Source: a virus
Direction: 5' to 3' (one strand)
DNA length: 64,000 nucleotides
IMG/VR virus record: IMGVR_UViG_3300047510_001256
Span: 1-64,000 of that record
The position numbers and the translations under genes are program-made. Below the pieces are notes generated by a model. That model ran no database searches, had not been told where the DNA came from, and saw nothing but the letters and a program-made list of their open reading frames with translations. Shown here piece after piece: positions 57,739 to 64,000 of this stretch. Position 1 is the stretch's first letter. Every line of letters begins with the position of its first letter.

Positions 57739-58500
57739 TTACATACCAAGGGAAATTTTACTTAAGAGATAAGACTTGACGAGACCGGAGCGGACAATAT
57801 CTTCCACACCAAACTCAATCAACGAGAACTCATCCATATTATCCAGAATGCGCTGGAAGTCTACGATACCTGTGCGTTCATTTGATTTGATCAGATCACT
57901 CTGACGAGCATCACCGCAGAAAATAATCTTAGAGTCTTGACCAACACGGGTGATGATTGAATCAAGTTCGTGGAAGTTTAAGTTCTGACATTCATCTACG
58001 ATAATGATAGCATTATCTAGAGTGGTGCCGCGAAGGAAGGATGTGCTCCAGAAACTAATTGTCTCTTGTGCTTTAAGATTATCGTAGAGACTATCGTAGT
58101 CAGAATCAGTAGAGAAATCAAACATGTTCCTTACCATATTCTTGTAAGGAATCTGATAGATGTCTGCCTTATCTTCGTGTGTGCCTGGTAGGAATCCAAT
58201 CTCTCTGGTAGCAACAAGAGAGCGAACGATGTATAGTTTCTCGTAGTTACTATACTCATCCAGAATCTCTCTGAGTGCTAAGTAAAGTGCCAGAAATGTC
58301 TTACCTGTTCCGGCACAACCATAGGCATAGATATTCTGACCTTTGCCATACTCTTCAAAGAATTGCTCCTGTCTTGGAGTTAAAGGTTCAATCGTTTCAA
58401 TATACTCAGCAGAGATTGGCTTGCGTCTCTTCATCTGCTTACGATTGTAACCATTTGCTACTGGTTGTTGTGCGCTGCGCGACTTTCTGGCTCTTGGCAT
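57739..58500 (-). CDS. phoH: PhoH-like P-loop ATPase, 253 aa
   Basis: Walker A GCAGTGKT (residues 61-68), Walker B IIIVDECQN (near 165) and FCGDARQSD (near 193) identify the PhoH family. The start at 58500 (MPRARKSRSAQQPVANGYNR) avoids overlap with the upstream gene. phoH is nearly universal in marine cyanophages; its role (RNA handling or phosphate stress) is unsettled. No pho box was seen upstream. Confidence 0.92.
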   Translation of the reverse strand: MPRARKSRSAQQPVANGYNRKQMKRRKPISAEYIETIEPLTPRQEQFFEEYGKGQNIYAYGCAGTGKTFLALYLALREILDEYSNYEKLYIVRSLVATREIGFLPGTHEDKADIYQIPYKNMVRNMFDFSTDSDYDSLYDNLKAQETISFWSTSFLRGTTLDNAIIIVDECQNLNFHELDSIITRVGQDSKIIFCGDARQSDLIKSNERTGIVDFQRILDNMDEFSLIEFGVEDIVRSGLVKSYLLSKISLGM

Positions 58501-58501
58501 A

Positions 58502-58774
58502 TTAGTAATTGTATTTTGAAGTAATGGATGTGTTTCCAATTGCTTTCGCTTTTGGATTGATTTTGTTTTTCATAATATCTGACCAGCCTGGATGAGATTT
58601 TGTCATCTTATCTCTCCAATCCCCCACCTCACCAGCAGCAGGACAAGTAGATGGATCACTCCAGTCTCTCTGCCACTCAGGATTATCTATCTTCCACTGG
58701 TCCCATTCAGTAACACTCATGGTCACTTCCTTTTGTTCGCCAGTCTTATTATTGATTACGGGATAGGTTGCCAT
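58502..58774 (-). CDS. conserved hypothetical protein, 90 aa
   Basis: It starts MATYPVINNKTGEQKEVTMS. VTEWDQWKIDNPEWQRDW is followed by a HPGWSDIMKNK stretch that resembles the C-terminal part of FmdB-type regulatory proteins, but no zinc ribbon is present. The start overlaps the thyX stop by one base. Conserved in T4-like cyanophages next to thyX in my memory. Confidence 0.68.
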   Translation of the reverse strand: MATYPVINNKTGEQKEVTMSVTEWDQWKIDNPEWQRDWSDPSTCPAAGEVGDWRDKMTKSHPGWSDIMKNKINPKAKAIGNTSITSKYNY

Positions 58775-59436
58775 TAAATCCACTCCAATGCTTCAGCAAC
58801 GTTAGGAAACTGACCAGCAAAAACACACTGACATTCTTTAGCAATATCCATGTGTTCTTTCTGAGTCCCGTGACCAGAACGTAATTGTATATAGTGAATC
58901 CACGAACGACATGATCCAGTCATGTAGATACGAGTTGGTGTAGCAAGAGGAAGAACGAAACGAGCACACTCTTTAGCAACTCCTTTCTCAAGCAACCTAT
59001 TATAAAGCACCTGACCTTGAGCAAAGTATTCAGAAATCTCTCCCTGTAATCCCAACTTTATGTAATCACCGAAGTCATCAATAGAATTCTGACGATTCTT
59101 TGTGTCCTGCCTACGAAGATCAGGAACCTTTGGAGAATCAGCCAGGAGATTCGTGTCAGCATACCGCTGTGAGAACTCCTGGAAGGTGAAGGAACGATGC
59201 CTGAGGATCTGGGCAGCAATACCCCTGGTAGTGTTGATCTCAAGGGTCATGAAGGCGTGTTCAAAGATGCTCCAGTGCTCATGCTTGATACAATACCGAA
59301 GCAATCCAGCAGCAGTATCAAAGTTTAGTTGGTTGTTTGGGTTGCTGACACGGGCAATGAAAGAAATTACTTCTTGAGCATTCTGTTCAATCAGATCACC
59401 AGCACCCTGAGTGATAGCAATTAGTTTTGTATTCAT
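58774..59436 (-). CDS. thyX: flavin-dependent thymidylate synthase ThyX, 220 aa
   Basis: The signature RHRSFTFQEFSQRY (residues 79-92; RHRx7S) is complete. The protein converts dUMP to dTMP with FAD and methylenetetrahydrofolate, supplying nucleotides for phage DNA. Length is typical. It lies in a gene run from promoter 59914 through phoH. Confidence 0.95.
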   Translation of the reverse strand: MNTKLIAITQGAGDLIEQNAQEVISFIARVSNPNNQLNFDTAAGLLRYCIKHEHWSIFEHAFMTLEINTTRGIAAQILRHRSFTFQEFSQRYADTNLLADSPKVPDLRRQDTKNRQNSIDDFGDYIKLGLQGEISEYFAQGQVLYNRLLEKGVAKECARFVLPLATPTRIYMTGSCRSWIHYIQLRSGHGTQKEHMDIAKECQCVFAGQFPNVAEALEWI

Positions 59437-59621
59437 TCAGCAGTCTCCCAATTTTCTTTTTCTTTTTTACGAAGTTTCTTGAGTTCCTTCATCATGTCTT
59501 TGATCTCTTGATAGGCAACTTCAGGTTCCATTTTATTTGATACCTCAAGTCCAACAATATATTGAACCTTGTCACCGAAGCGAGCAAGTGCTCTCTCAAA
59601 CTCAGTCAAAGTTTCATACAT
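59433..59621 (-). CDS. hypothetical helical protein, 62 aa
   Basis: It starts MYETLTEFERALARFGDKVQ and ends with a charged coiled coil (DMMKELKKLRKKEKENWE). The ATG at 59648 is an alternative start. It overlaps thyX by four bases. Unknown function. Confidence 0.65.
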   Translation of the reverse strand: MYETLTEFERALARFGDKVQYIVGLEVSNKMEPEVAYQEIKDMMKELKKLRKKEKENWETAE

Positions 59622-59889
59622 CTGCGCTCTCCATGACTTCAACATCAACAGATTCTACCACCTCTGGTTCCACAACAGGTTCAATGGTGGACTCTACCAC
59701 AACTGGTTGGCGGACATACTGACCAAAACCATTGCTTTGATACTGCCTCACCAGTTCTTGAGTCTTCTCTAGATTGCGAAGGTCTGTCTTAAGCTTATGA
59801 ATCTCTTCAGTGCTGTAAAGAAAGTCAGACTTCAATGCTTTTTTGATTAATTTAATATGCTTTTTTACATCAAATGTTTGTAATGCCAT
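59614..59889 (-). CDS. hypothetical protein with Val/Glu-rich tail, 91 aa
   Basis: The N-terminal 55 residues form a helical unit (MALQTFDVKKHIKLIKKALK), then a repetitive low-complexity tail of Val, Glu, Pro and Ser (EPVVEPEVVESVDVEVME). The tail is probably disordered. It is the first gene after the promoter at 59914. Confidence 0.68.
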   Translation of the reverse strand: MALQTFDVKKHIKLIKKALKSDFLYSTEEIHKLKTDLRNLEKTQELVRQYQSNGFGQYVRQPVVVESTIEPVVEPEVVESVDVEVMESADV

Positions 59890-59913
59890 TGTGTTTCAAA
59901 TCAATGTGTTCAT

Positions 59914-59942
59914 ATTGTAGCACCATCAGGAGTGCTTGTCAA
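59914..59942 (-). promoter_or_regulatory. near-consensus sigma70 promoter
   Basis: -35 TTGACA (59937-59942), 17-bp spacer, -10 TACAAT (59914-59919). The -35 box overlaps the stop codon of the gene at 59939. It drives the operon containing thyX, phoH, the exonuclease and gp33. No dyad is visible. Confidence 0.82.
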
Positions 59943-60085
59943 TCCGCATACCCGTCATCGTCATCACAGGATGTGTATCTGGGTCCGGACATATACGATT
60001 CAGTATCTGCGTATATTTCTACTTCCAATTCTTCTACAACTTCCTTTAACTTGTTTAGAATATCCTTGAGTTGTCTTCTTTCCAC
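59939..60085 (-). CDS. hypothetical acidic protein, 48 aa (GTG start)
   Basis: GTG start at 60085 (an in-frame TAG lies just upstream): (M)ERRQLKDILNKLKEVVEELE, one helix, then GPRYTSCDDDDGYAD. No ribosome site is visible, so translation is less certain. Confidence 0.48.
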   Translation of the reverse strand: MERRQLKDILNKLKEVVEELEVEIYADTESYMSGPRYTSCDDDDGYAD

Positions 60086-60118
60086 TGGTATCTATAGCAA
60101 CATTCCATTAATATCTAT

Positions 60119-60142
60119 AAAAAAAGGGGGCTCACGCCCCCT
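60119..60142 (-). terminator. Rho-independent terminator after the riboswitch-linked gene
   Basis: AGGGGGC TCAC-loop GCCCCCT hairpin (60125-60142) followed on the minus strand by seven T. A textbook intrinsic terminator for the gene at 60147. Confidence 0.92.
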
Positions 60143-60146
60143 GATA

Positions 60147-60278
60147 TTAATTAATTGATGCGAGCTGTGCTTCTTTAAGACGCTGCTCTTTTTCAATTTG
60201 TTCTTTAATCATTTGAAGAACGTTTAACTTACGCTCCTCAACGTTATATTTTACACCGCGATATGTTGCTGTTGTCAT
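60147..60278 (-). CDS. downstream peptide of glutamine-riboswitch type, 43 aa
   Basis: It starts MTTATYRGVKYNVEERKLNV. The TYRGVxY start resembles small cyanobacterial YRG peptides (DUF4278-like), which are often found directly behind the downstream-peptide RNA. The rest is a charged helix (IKEQIEKEQRLKEAQ). In Synechococcus and Prochlorococcus related peptides bind glutamine synthetase regulators; whether the phage copy does so is not shown. Confidence 0.8.
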   Translation of the reverse strand: MTTATYRGVKYNVEERKLNVLQMIKEQIEKEQRLKEAQLASIN

Positions 60279-60305
60279 TAGGTTTGCTCCTTTACTTTGT
60301 GGGTT

Positions 60306-60364
60306 AGGTGGCGTTCCTTCGGTTTCCCTACTTCCGTTCGCTATTTCCGAATAGCGAATGAACG
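60306..60364 (-). promoter_or_regulatory. glutamine riboswitch, downstream-peptide motif
   Basis: On the minus strand P1 is CGTTC / GAACG, enclosing a perfect hairpin TTCGCTATT-CGGA-AATAGCGAA. The conserved core reads GGAAGTAGG then CGAAGGAACGC, as in the glnA/downstream-peptide RNA family of cyanobacteria and cyanophages that binds L-glutamine. It lies directly before the 43-residue peptide gene. Confidence 0.88.
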
Positions 60365-60407
60365 TATTGTATCTATGAGATTATTTTTGTAACTTTAGAT
60401 ACAGAAT

Positions 60408-60737
60408 TTACCTTTCTACATAATCCAAGTTAAAATTGGTGGCATAGAGTTGCTCAATGATTATATCACAAGCAATCTTTGGATTAGATTCTCCGCATGT
60501 GAAAACATCAACTGCTGCCTCACCTTTCTCTGGCCATGTATGAATAGAGATGTGTGATTCAGACAGCAAACAAATCGCAGTGACTCCTTGAGGATCAAAC
60601 TGATGTGACATTGTTTGTAATACGTGTGCTCCACATGCTTCAGCAGCATTTTCTAATAGATCACACAGGAAAAACTCGTTGTCCAATAAGTCCAACGAGC
60701 ACCCGTATAGGTTCAATAGATAATGCTTGCCCATCAT
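60408..60737 (-). CDS. speD: S-adenosylmethionine decarboxylase SpeD, 109 aa
   Basis: LSESHISIHTWPEKGEAAVD (residues 58-77) contains the self-cleaving Ser61 that becomes the pyruvoyl group, His66, and Cys81 (FTCG). It starts polyamine (spermidine) synthesis. Length is that of bacterial class 1b SpeD. speD is common in marine cyanophages and may affect host photosystem or DNA packaging. Confidence 0.93.
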   Translation of the reverse strand: MMGKHYLLNLYGCSLDLLDNEFFLCDLLENAAEACGAHVLQTMSHQFDPQGVTAICLLSESHISIHTWPEKGEAAVDVFTCGESNPKIACDIIIEQLYATNFNLDYVER

Positions 60738-61036
60738 TTTTTCTTCTTGACCTCTTTAGTTTGATTTTGATTGCCCCATATCTTTGCTGGCACAGTTCCA
60801 TCAGTCCATTTCATAGACTGAATGACGCCACCAAACGTATCGTAATAGGCATCAAAAATATCGCTACGAGTTCCTTTCGCAATATCAAACCAAGAGACTT
60901 CTCCGTTGTCCAAAGTCATAAGATAACTATCTCTAGGAAGAGTCTTATCTTTTGCTGCCTCAGGAGAACAATTTTGTGAAAGAATTTTTATCGCATAACT
61001 TTCTAGGATTTTAATTTGCTCAGCATTGTAATTCAT
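60734..61036 (-). CDS. hypothetical protein, 100 aa
   Basis: The start at 61036 (MNYNAEQIKILESYAIKILS) overlaps the upstream stop (TAATG). It contains LDNGEVSWFDIAKGTRSDIF, and a basic end (NQTKEVKKKK). Not recognised. It overlaps speD by four bases. Confidence 0.68.
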   Translation of the reverse strand: MNYNAEQIKILESYAIKILSQNCSPEAAKDKTLPRDSYLMTLDNGEVSWFDIAKGTRSDIFDAYYDTFGGVIQSMKWTDGTVPAKIWGNQNQTKEVKKKK

Positions 61037-61470
61037 TAGCTTCGTCCACCCCATACAATCTGGGGGAACGCTTCTTCTACACATTGCTTAGTGATCTTCC
61101 AACGCTTACCAATCTTCTTGTCCTTCATGAGACAGATAAGTTCTGCCTCTTTGGAATGAAGATTCTCCAGCAACTGAATGAACATTATTTCTCTTCTAGT
61201 TTGCTGGAGTTGTGGTGCTCCGCCCTTAAAGAAATAATAGAGTTTACGATACTCCTGATAGAGAGTTGTGTGTTCTGTCTCTTCAGGAGCATCGTTTGGA
61301 GTGTAAGGAACATTACCTTCAGGCAACTCACAAACTACACTCTCATCAAAGTTTGCGATGAGAACTGCTCTGAGTGCTGGAGAGTTGTGTTCTTGAAGAA
61401 GTTTTACTTTCTCAGTTTTAGTCTTTGCGTTGCTGACTTTCTGTAGAATTTCTGAAATTAGTAGTTTCAT
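61036..61470 (-). CDS. conserved T4-like phage protein, 144 aa
   Basis: The N-terminal SEILQKVSNAKTKTEKVKLL and EHNSPALRAVLIANFDESV resemble a family in T4-like phages (DUF6433-type in my memory). ETEHTTLYQEYRKLYYFFKG is also typical. Function unknown. Possibly helical DNA-related protein. Confidence 0.72.
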   Translation of the reverse strand: MKLLISEILQKVSNAKTKTEKVKLLQEHNSPALRAVLIANFDESVVCELPEGNVPYTPNDAPEETEHTTLYQEYRKLYYFFKGGAPQLQQTRREIMFIQLLENLHSKEAELICLMKDKKIGKRWKITKQCVEEAFPQIVWGGRS

Positions 61471-61495
61471 ATCAGTTCATCGTGTGTATTAATAT

Positions 61496-61735
61496 TTAGT
61501 CCTCATCTTCGTAATCATACTCATCTTCGTCTGCCATAAAGCGAACAGAATAAAGCTCTTCACGAATCATAACACCATCGTCATCATACATCTCGGGATG
61601 CATTTGAACTTGTGGTTGCTGTGCCTGGAGATAGATTGCGAAGACATCATTTGCTATCCATCCAATAGTTGTCCCCAAAACTAATGAACCTAGAACCATA
61701 AAGGATGTTAACAAGAGCATTAAAGATGAATCCAT
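61496..61735 (-). CDS. single-span membrane protein, 79 aa
   Basis: Residues 4-34 are one membrane helix (LMLLLTSFMVLGSLVLGTTI). The soluble part is Gln- and Glu/Asp-rich (DEDEYDYEDED at the end). Likely inner membrane with the acidic tail in the cytoplasm. Function unknown. Confidence 0.68.
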   Translation of the reverse strand: MDSSLMLLLTSFMVLGSLVLGTTIGWIANDVFAIYLQAQQPQVQMHPEMYDDDGVMIREELYSVRFMADEDEYDYEDED

Positions 61736-61751
61736 TTTCTTTCTCCGGAGT

Positions 61752-61910
61752 TTACTTACGATCCTCCCAAGTAAACTCTAATCTAAAAGAGATGATTTTA
61801 CTCAGAAGTGTGAATGTTTGTCTAACCTTGAGACCACTTCTTTCTGGTTCCCTTTCTGACCTCCTGAGCATGAGCTCCACACCTTTATTTATTTGTAAAT
61901 CCTCACTCAT
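61752..61910 (-). CDS. conserved small protein, 52 aa
   Basis: It starts MSEDLQINKGVELMLRRSER and continues KVRQTFTLLSKIISFRLEFT. Overlaps the glutaredoxin gene by eight bases. It contains AAATAAATAAAGG near its 5' end, which looks like a late element but lies within the gene. Confidence 0.65.
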   Translation of the reverse strand: MSEDLQINKGVELMLRRSEREPERSGLKVRQTFTLLSKIISFRLEFTWEDRK

Positions 61911-62157
61911 TTTTTTTAGAAGATACTAGACCCTTTTCTACAAACAATTTTACTGTTTCTATTATATCATATGAAACATCATCTATTATAATTATAGGAT
62001 ATCCTGCCATGTTTGGAAATTTTTTCTTTATTTCATCGGAAGTAATGTCCACATTAAGAACATATTTTTTATAGTCAGTGATCTTAGCCATCTCCATAAG
62101 AGTTAAGGCTTTTTTGCACCAAGAGCATCCAGGAGAAGTATATATTTCAATGTTCAT
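61903..62157 (-). CDS. glutaredoxin, 84 aa
   Basis: The start at 62157 gives MNIEIYTSPGCSWCKKALTL with the redox motif CSWC (residues 11-14), then the cis-Pro segment AGYPIIIID near residue 63. It supplies electrons to ribonucleotide reductase or keeps phage enzymes reduced. The longer frame would cross the psbA terminator. Confidence 0.92.
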   Translation of the reverse strand: MNIEIYTSPGCSWCKKALTLMEMAKITDYKKYVLNVDITSDEIKKKFPNMAGYPIIIIDDVSYDIIETVKLFVEKGLVSSKKNE

Positions 62158-62183
62158 TTTGATCAAAAAGATATTTAGAGAAT

Positions 62184-62208
62184 AAAAAAGAGGGCCTTGC
62201 GACCCTCT
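62184..62208 (-). terminator. Rho-independent terminator after psbA
   Basis: AGAGGG / CCCTCT hairpin (62189-62208) followed on the minus strand by TTTTTT. It isolates psbA from the glutaredoxin operon. Confidence 0.82.
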
Positions 62209-62234
62209 CAGTATATCAGATTTGAATCTGCTTG

Positions 62235-63314
62235 TCAACCGATTGCCGGTGCGGTGAGAGCCACTGGAGTGGATTCAGCGGTGGCAAGATCCAAGGGGAA
62301 GTTGTGAGCATTTCGTTCATGCATAACTTCCATCCCAAGTCCTCCTCGGTTAAGGATATCGGCCCAAGTCGGGATGACACGGTTCTGACTATCAACAATA
62401 CTCTGGTTGAAATTGAAACCATTAAGGTTAAAGGCCATAGTAGACACGCCAAGAGCAGTGAACCAGATACCAACAACAGGCCAAGCAGCCAGAAAGAAGT
62501 GAAGGCTACGAGAGTTATTAAACGAGGCATATTGGAAGATCAAACGACCGAAGTAACCATGAGCAGCTACAATGTTGTAGGTCTCTTCTTCTTGTCCGAA
62601 CTTGTATCCATAGTTCTGGGACTCGGTTTCTGTAGTCTCACGAACGAGACTAGAGGTGACAAGAGATCCGTGCATAGCAGAGAAAAGAGAACCACCGAAG
62701 ACACCAGCAACTCCCAGCATGTGGAAAGGATGCATAAGAATGTTGTGTTCCGCCTGGAAAACAAGCATGTAGTTGAAAGTTCCCGAAATCCCCAGAGGCA
62801 TCGCATCAGAGAAGGATCCCTGACCGAAGGGATAGACCAGAAACACTGCGCTAGCAGCAGCAACGGGTGCGCTGTAAGCAACACAAATCCAAGGACGCAT
62901 ACCCAGTCTGTAAGAAAGTTCCCATTCGCGTCCCATGTAGGCATAGATACCAATCAGAAAATGGAAGACGACCAGTTGGAAAGGTCCACCATTATATAGC
63001 CATTCATCAAGAGAGTTGGCTTCCCAGATGGGATAGAAGTGAAGACCAATAGCATTGGATGAAGGAACAACAGCACCAGAAATGATGTTGTTACCATACA
63101 TCAGAGAACCAGCAACAGGTTCGCGGATCCCGTCAATGTCAACGGGGGGAGCAGCAATAAAAGCAACAATGAAACAGATAGTAGCAGCGAGAAGGGTAGG
63201 AATCATCAGGGTTCCAAACCAACCGACATAGAGGCGGTTGTTGGTAGATGTTACCCACTCACAGAACTCGTTCCAAACATTGCTTTGTCGCTGTTGAGCG
63301 ATGGTAGCAGTCAT
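62235..63314 (-). CDS. psbA: photosystem II reaction-centre protein D1
   Basis: Full length (359 aa) with all five membrane helices. Residue 130 is Glu ([17 protein letters not shown]), the high-light D1:2 form. [20 protein letters not shown] is a typical cyanophage D1 loop, and HNFPLDLA marks the C-terminal processing site. It replaces damaged host D1 so that light energy continues to power phage production. Own promoter (63378) and terminator; no psbD in the window. Confidence 0.98.
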   Translation of the reverse strand: MTATIAQQRQSNVWNEFCEWVTSTNNRLYVGWFGTLMIPTLLAATICFIVAFIAAPPVDIDGIREPVAGSLMYGNNIISGAVVPSSNAIGLHFYPIWEANSLDEWLYNGGPFQLVVFHFLIGIYAYMGREWELSYRLGMRPWICVAYSAPVAAASAVFLVYPFGQGSFSDAMPLGISGTFNYMLVFQAEHNILMHPFHMLGVAGVFGGSLFSAMHGSLVTSSLVRETTETESQNYGYKFGQEEETYNIVAAHGYFGRLIFQYASFNNSRSLHFFLAAWPVVGIWFTALGVSTMAFNLNGFNFNQSIVDSQNRVIPTWADILNRGGLGMEVMHERNAHNFPLDLATAESTPVALTAPAIG

Positions 63315-63377
63315 AGTTTTAAAAGTTCGTAAGGTTTAAAGTATGTGAAGAAATGTTTCCATTCCTTAACAATATTT

Positions 63378-63407
63378 AGTATACCCCATCACCAATTGGT
63401 CTGTCAA
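63378..63407 (-). promoter_or_regulatory. psbA promoter, sigma70-type
   Basis: -35 TTGACA (63402-63407), 18-bp spacer, -10 TATACT (63378-63383), 63 bases upstream of the psbA ATG. A dyad copy (63425-63450) lies about 12 bases further upstream than in the other promoters. Confidence 0.85.
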
Positions 63408-63424
63408 GCCCCAAAGATAGGTAT

Positions 63425-63450
63425 TTGTGCCTGTTCTCCAAGTGTCCACC
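63425..63450. promoter_or_regulatory. dyad element between psbA and the fibre gene (copy Q)
   Basis: Halves GTGGACACTT and ACAGGCAC on the minus strand. The distance to the psbA -10 box is 43 bases instead of 28-31, roughly one more helical turn. It also lies only four bases from the plus-strand late element at 63454, so it could act on either gene. Confidence 0.65.
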
Positions 63451-63453
63451 CCA

Positions 63454-63461
63454 GATAAATA
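63454..63461 (+). promoter_or_regulatory. late promoter GATAAATA
   Basis: T4-like late element on the plus strand, 32 bases upstream of the fibre-like gene. It diverges from psbA. Confidence 0.68.
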
Positions 63462-63493
63462 AATAGTTTTATCAGGAAAACATAGGTATAATA

Positions 63494-64000
63494 ATGGCAA
63501 GTCGCTATCCATTAGTTGTCAACACAGCAATTCCAAGAATAGAAGAGCTAAAGGGTGTAGATGATCTGAATCTATCCAATAGTCTGATTGAACTTAAGAA
63601 TGGATTGCCAACTGCCACCAATCAGATTCCAAGATACGATGGTGCTGACCTCTCTTGGATCAGTGGAAATACTTTTGTTTTAAATGTTGTTCCAGACCTA
63701 GTTAGAACAGCAACAACACAGACTCTTACCAACAAAACTATTGATGGTGGAACAAATACTCTACAAAATATTCCAAACTCATCTCTGGTAAATGATTCTA
63801 TTACTATTGATGGCACAGAAGTTTTCCTTGGTGATAGTATTGGAAGATTAGATACTGATACTAAGTATGAATTTAGTGGCACATCAATTGTTAACCAAGT
63901 CAGTATCAAATTACAAGCATATGATATTGAAAATAATACTGTAACTAATCCTGTTCCTAATGGTGACAGCACAATTAGATTCGTTGGATCTGGTGCTACT
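63494..64000 (+). CDS. tail-fibre-like structural protein, partial (N-terminal 169 residues)
   Basis: It starts MASRYPLVVNTAIPRIEELK and contains VRTATTQTLTNKTIDGGTNT, a repeat type typical of phage tail fibres and cyanophage structural proteins, followed by Asn/Thr/Gly-rich beta strands. The frame is open at the window end, so only the N-terminal part is visible. Confidence 0.8.
   Translation, partial: MASRYPLVVNTAIPRIEELKGVDDLNLSNSLIELKNGLPTATNQIPRYDGADLSWISGNTFVLNVVPDLVRTATTQTLTNKTIDGGTNTLQNIPNSSLVNDSITIDGTEVFLGDSIGRLDTDTKYEFSGTSIVNQVSIKLQAYDIENNTVTNPVPNGDSTIRFVGSGAT

Noticed and set aside
62232-62999. 255-residue plus-strand ORF antisense to psbA
   Set aside because: It lies fully within psbA and reads through conserved D1 codons.
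1-64000. CRISPR array, insertion sequence, transposase or integrase/attachment site
   Set aside because: No regularly spaced direct repeats with unique spacers, no transposase motifs and no integrase gene were seen; the repeated dyads are at gene junctions and unevenly spaced.

Overview
The window is part of the genome of a T4-like cyanomyovirus, most likely one infecting marine Synechococcus. The evidence is a full set of T4-type tail and baseplate genes (gp26, gp51, gp27-like, gp5-like, gp48, gp53, gp4) with gp32 and gp33. These sit beside genes typical of cyanophages: psbA, a CpeT-like bilin lyase factor, a ferredoxin-dependent bilin reductase, cp12, phoH, thyX, speD, glutaredoxin and a glutamine-type (downstream-peptide) riboswitch.

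Layout. (1) Positions 1-18.9 kb hold about 65 small, tightly packed minus-strand genes, many overlapping by ATGA or TAATG. Most are unrecognised. Recognisable ones are a ParB-domain protein, an SPFH-like membrane protein, a DNA methyltransferase beside a nuclease-like protein, a kinase-fold protein, a bilin reductase, CP12 and an SF2 helicase. (2) 19-35 kb is a minus-strand tail-fibre block: a 3259-residue structural protein, three tandem tail-collar-domain proteins, a tail-chaperone-domain protein and three 2-oxoglutarate/Fe(II) oxygenases. (3) 35.2-37.8 kb has eleven tRNA genes, with an HNH nuclease and a cpeT-like gene between them; three of the tRNA spacers fold into hairpins. (4) 37.8-39.2 kb has two more oxygenase/cupin genes and two tiny genes. 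(5) 39.3-52.5 kb is the minus-strand baseplate hub and spike module. (6) 52.5-55.4 kb is the only complete plus-strand operon (gp4, a probable DNA end protector, gp48, gp53). (7) 55.5-63.3 kb is a minus-strand replication, transcription and host-takeover block from psbA to gp32. (8) A plus-strand tail-fibre-like gene starts at 63494 and runs off the window.

Regulation. Late genes carry TATAAATA-type promoters. The early region instead has sigma70-type promoters. At least 14 of these carry an imperfect dyad (half-site GTGnCAGTT) at a nearly constant distance upstream of the -10 box, often overlapping the stop codon of the upstream gene. Another copy lies between psbA and the divergent fibre gene, about one helical turn further out, and the gp32 promoter keeps one half-site. 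This promoter-operator family is the strongest candidate for an undescribed system here.

Limits. All calls come from reading the sequence and from memory of protein families; no searches were run. Starts of small genes were chosen from promoter position, overlap with the upstream stop codon and visible ribosome-binding sites.
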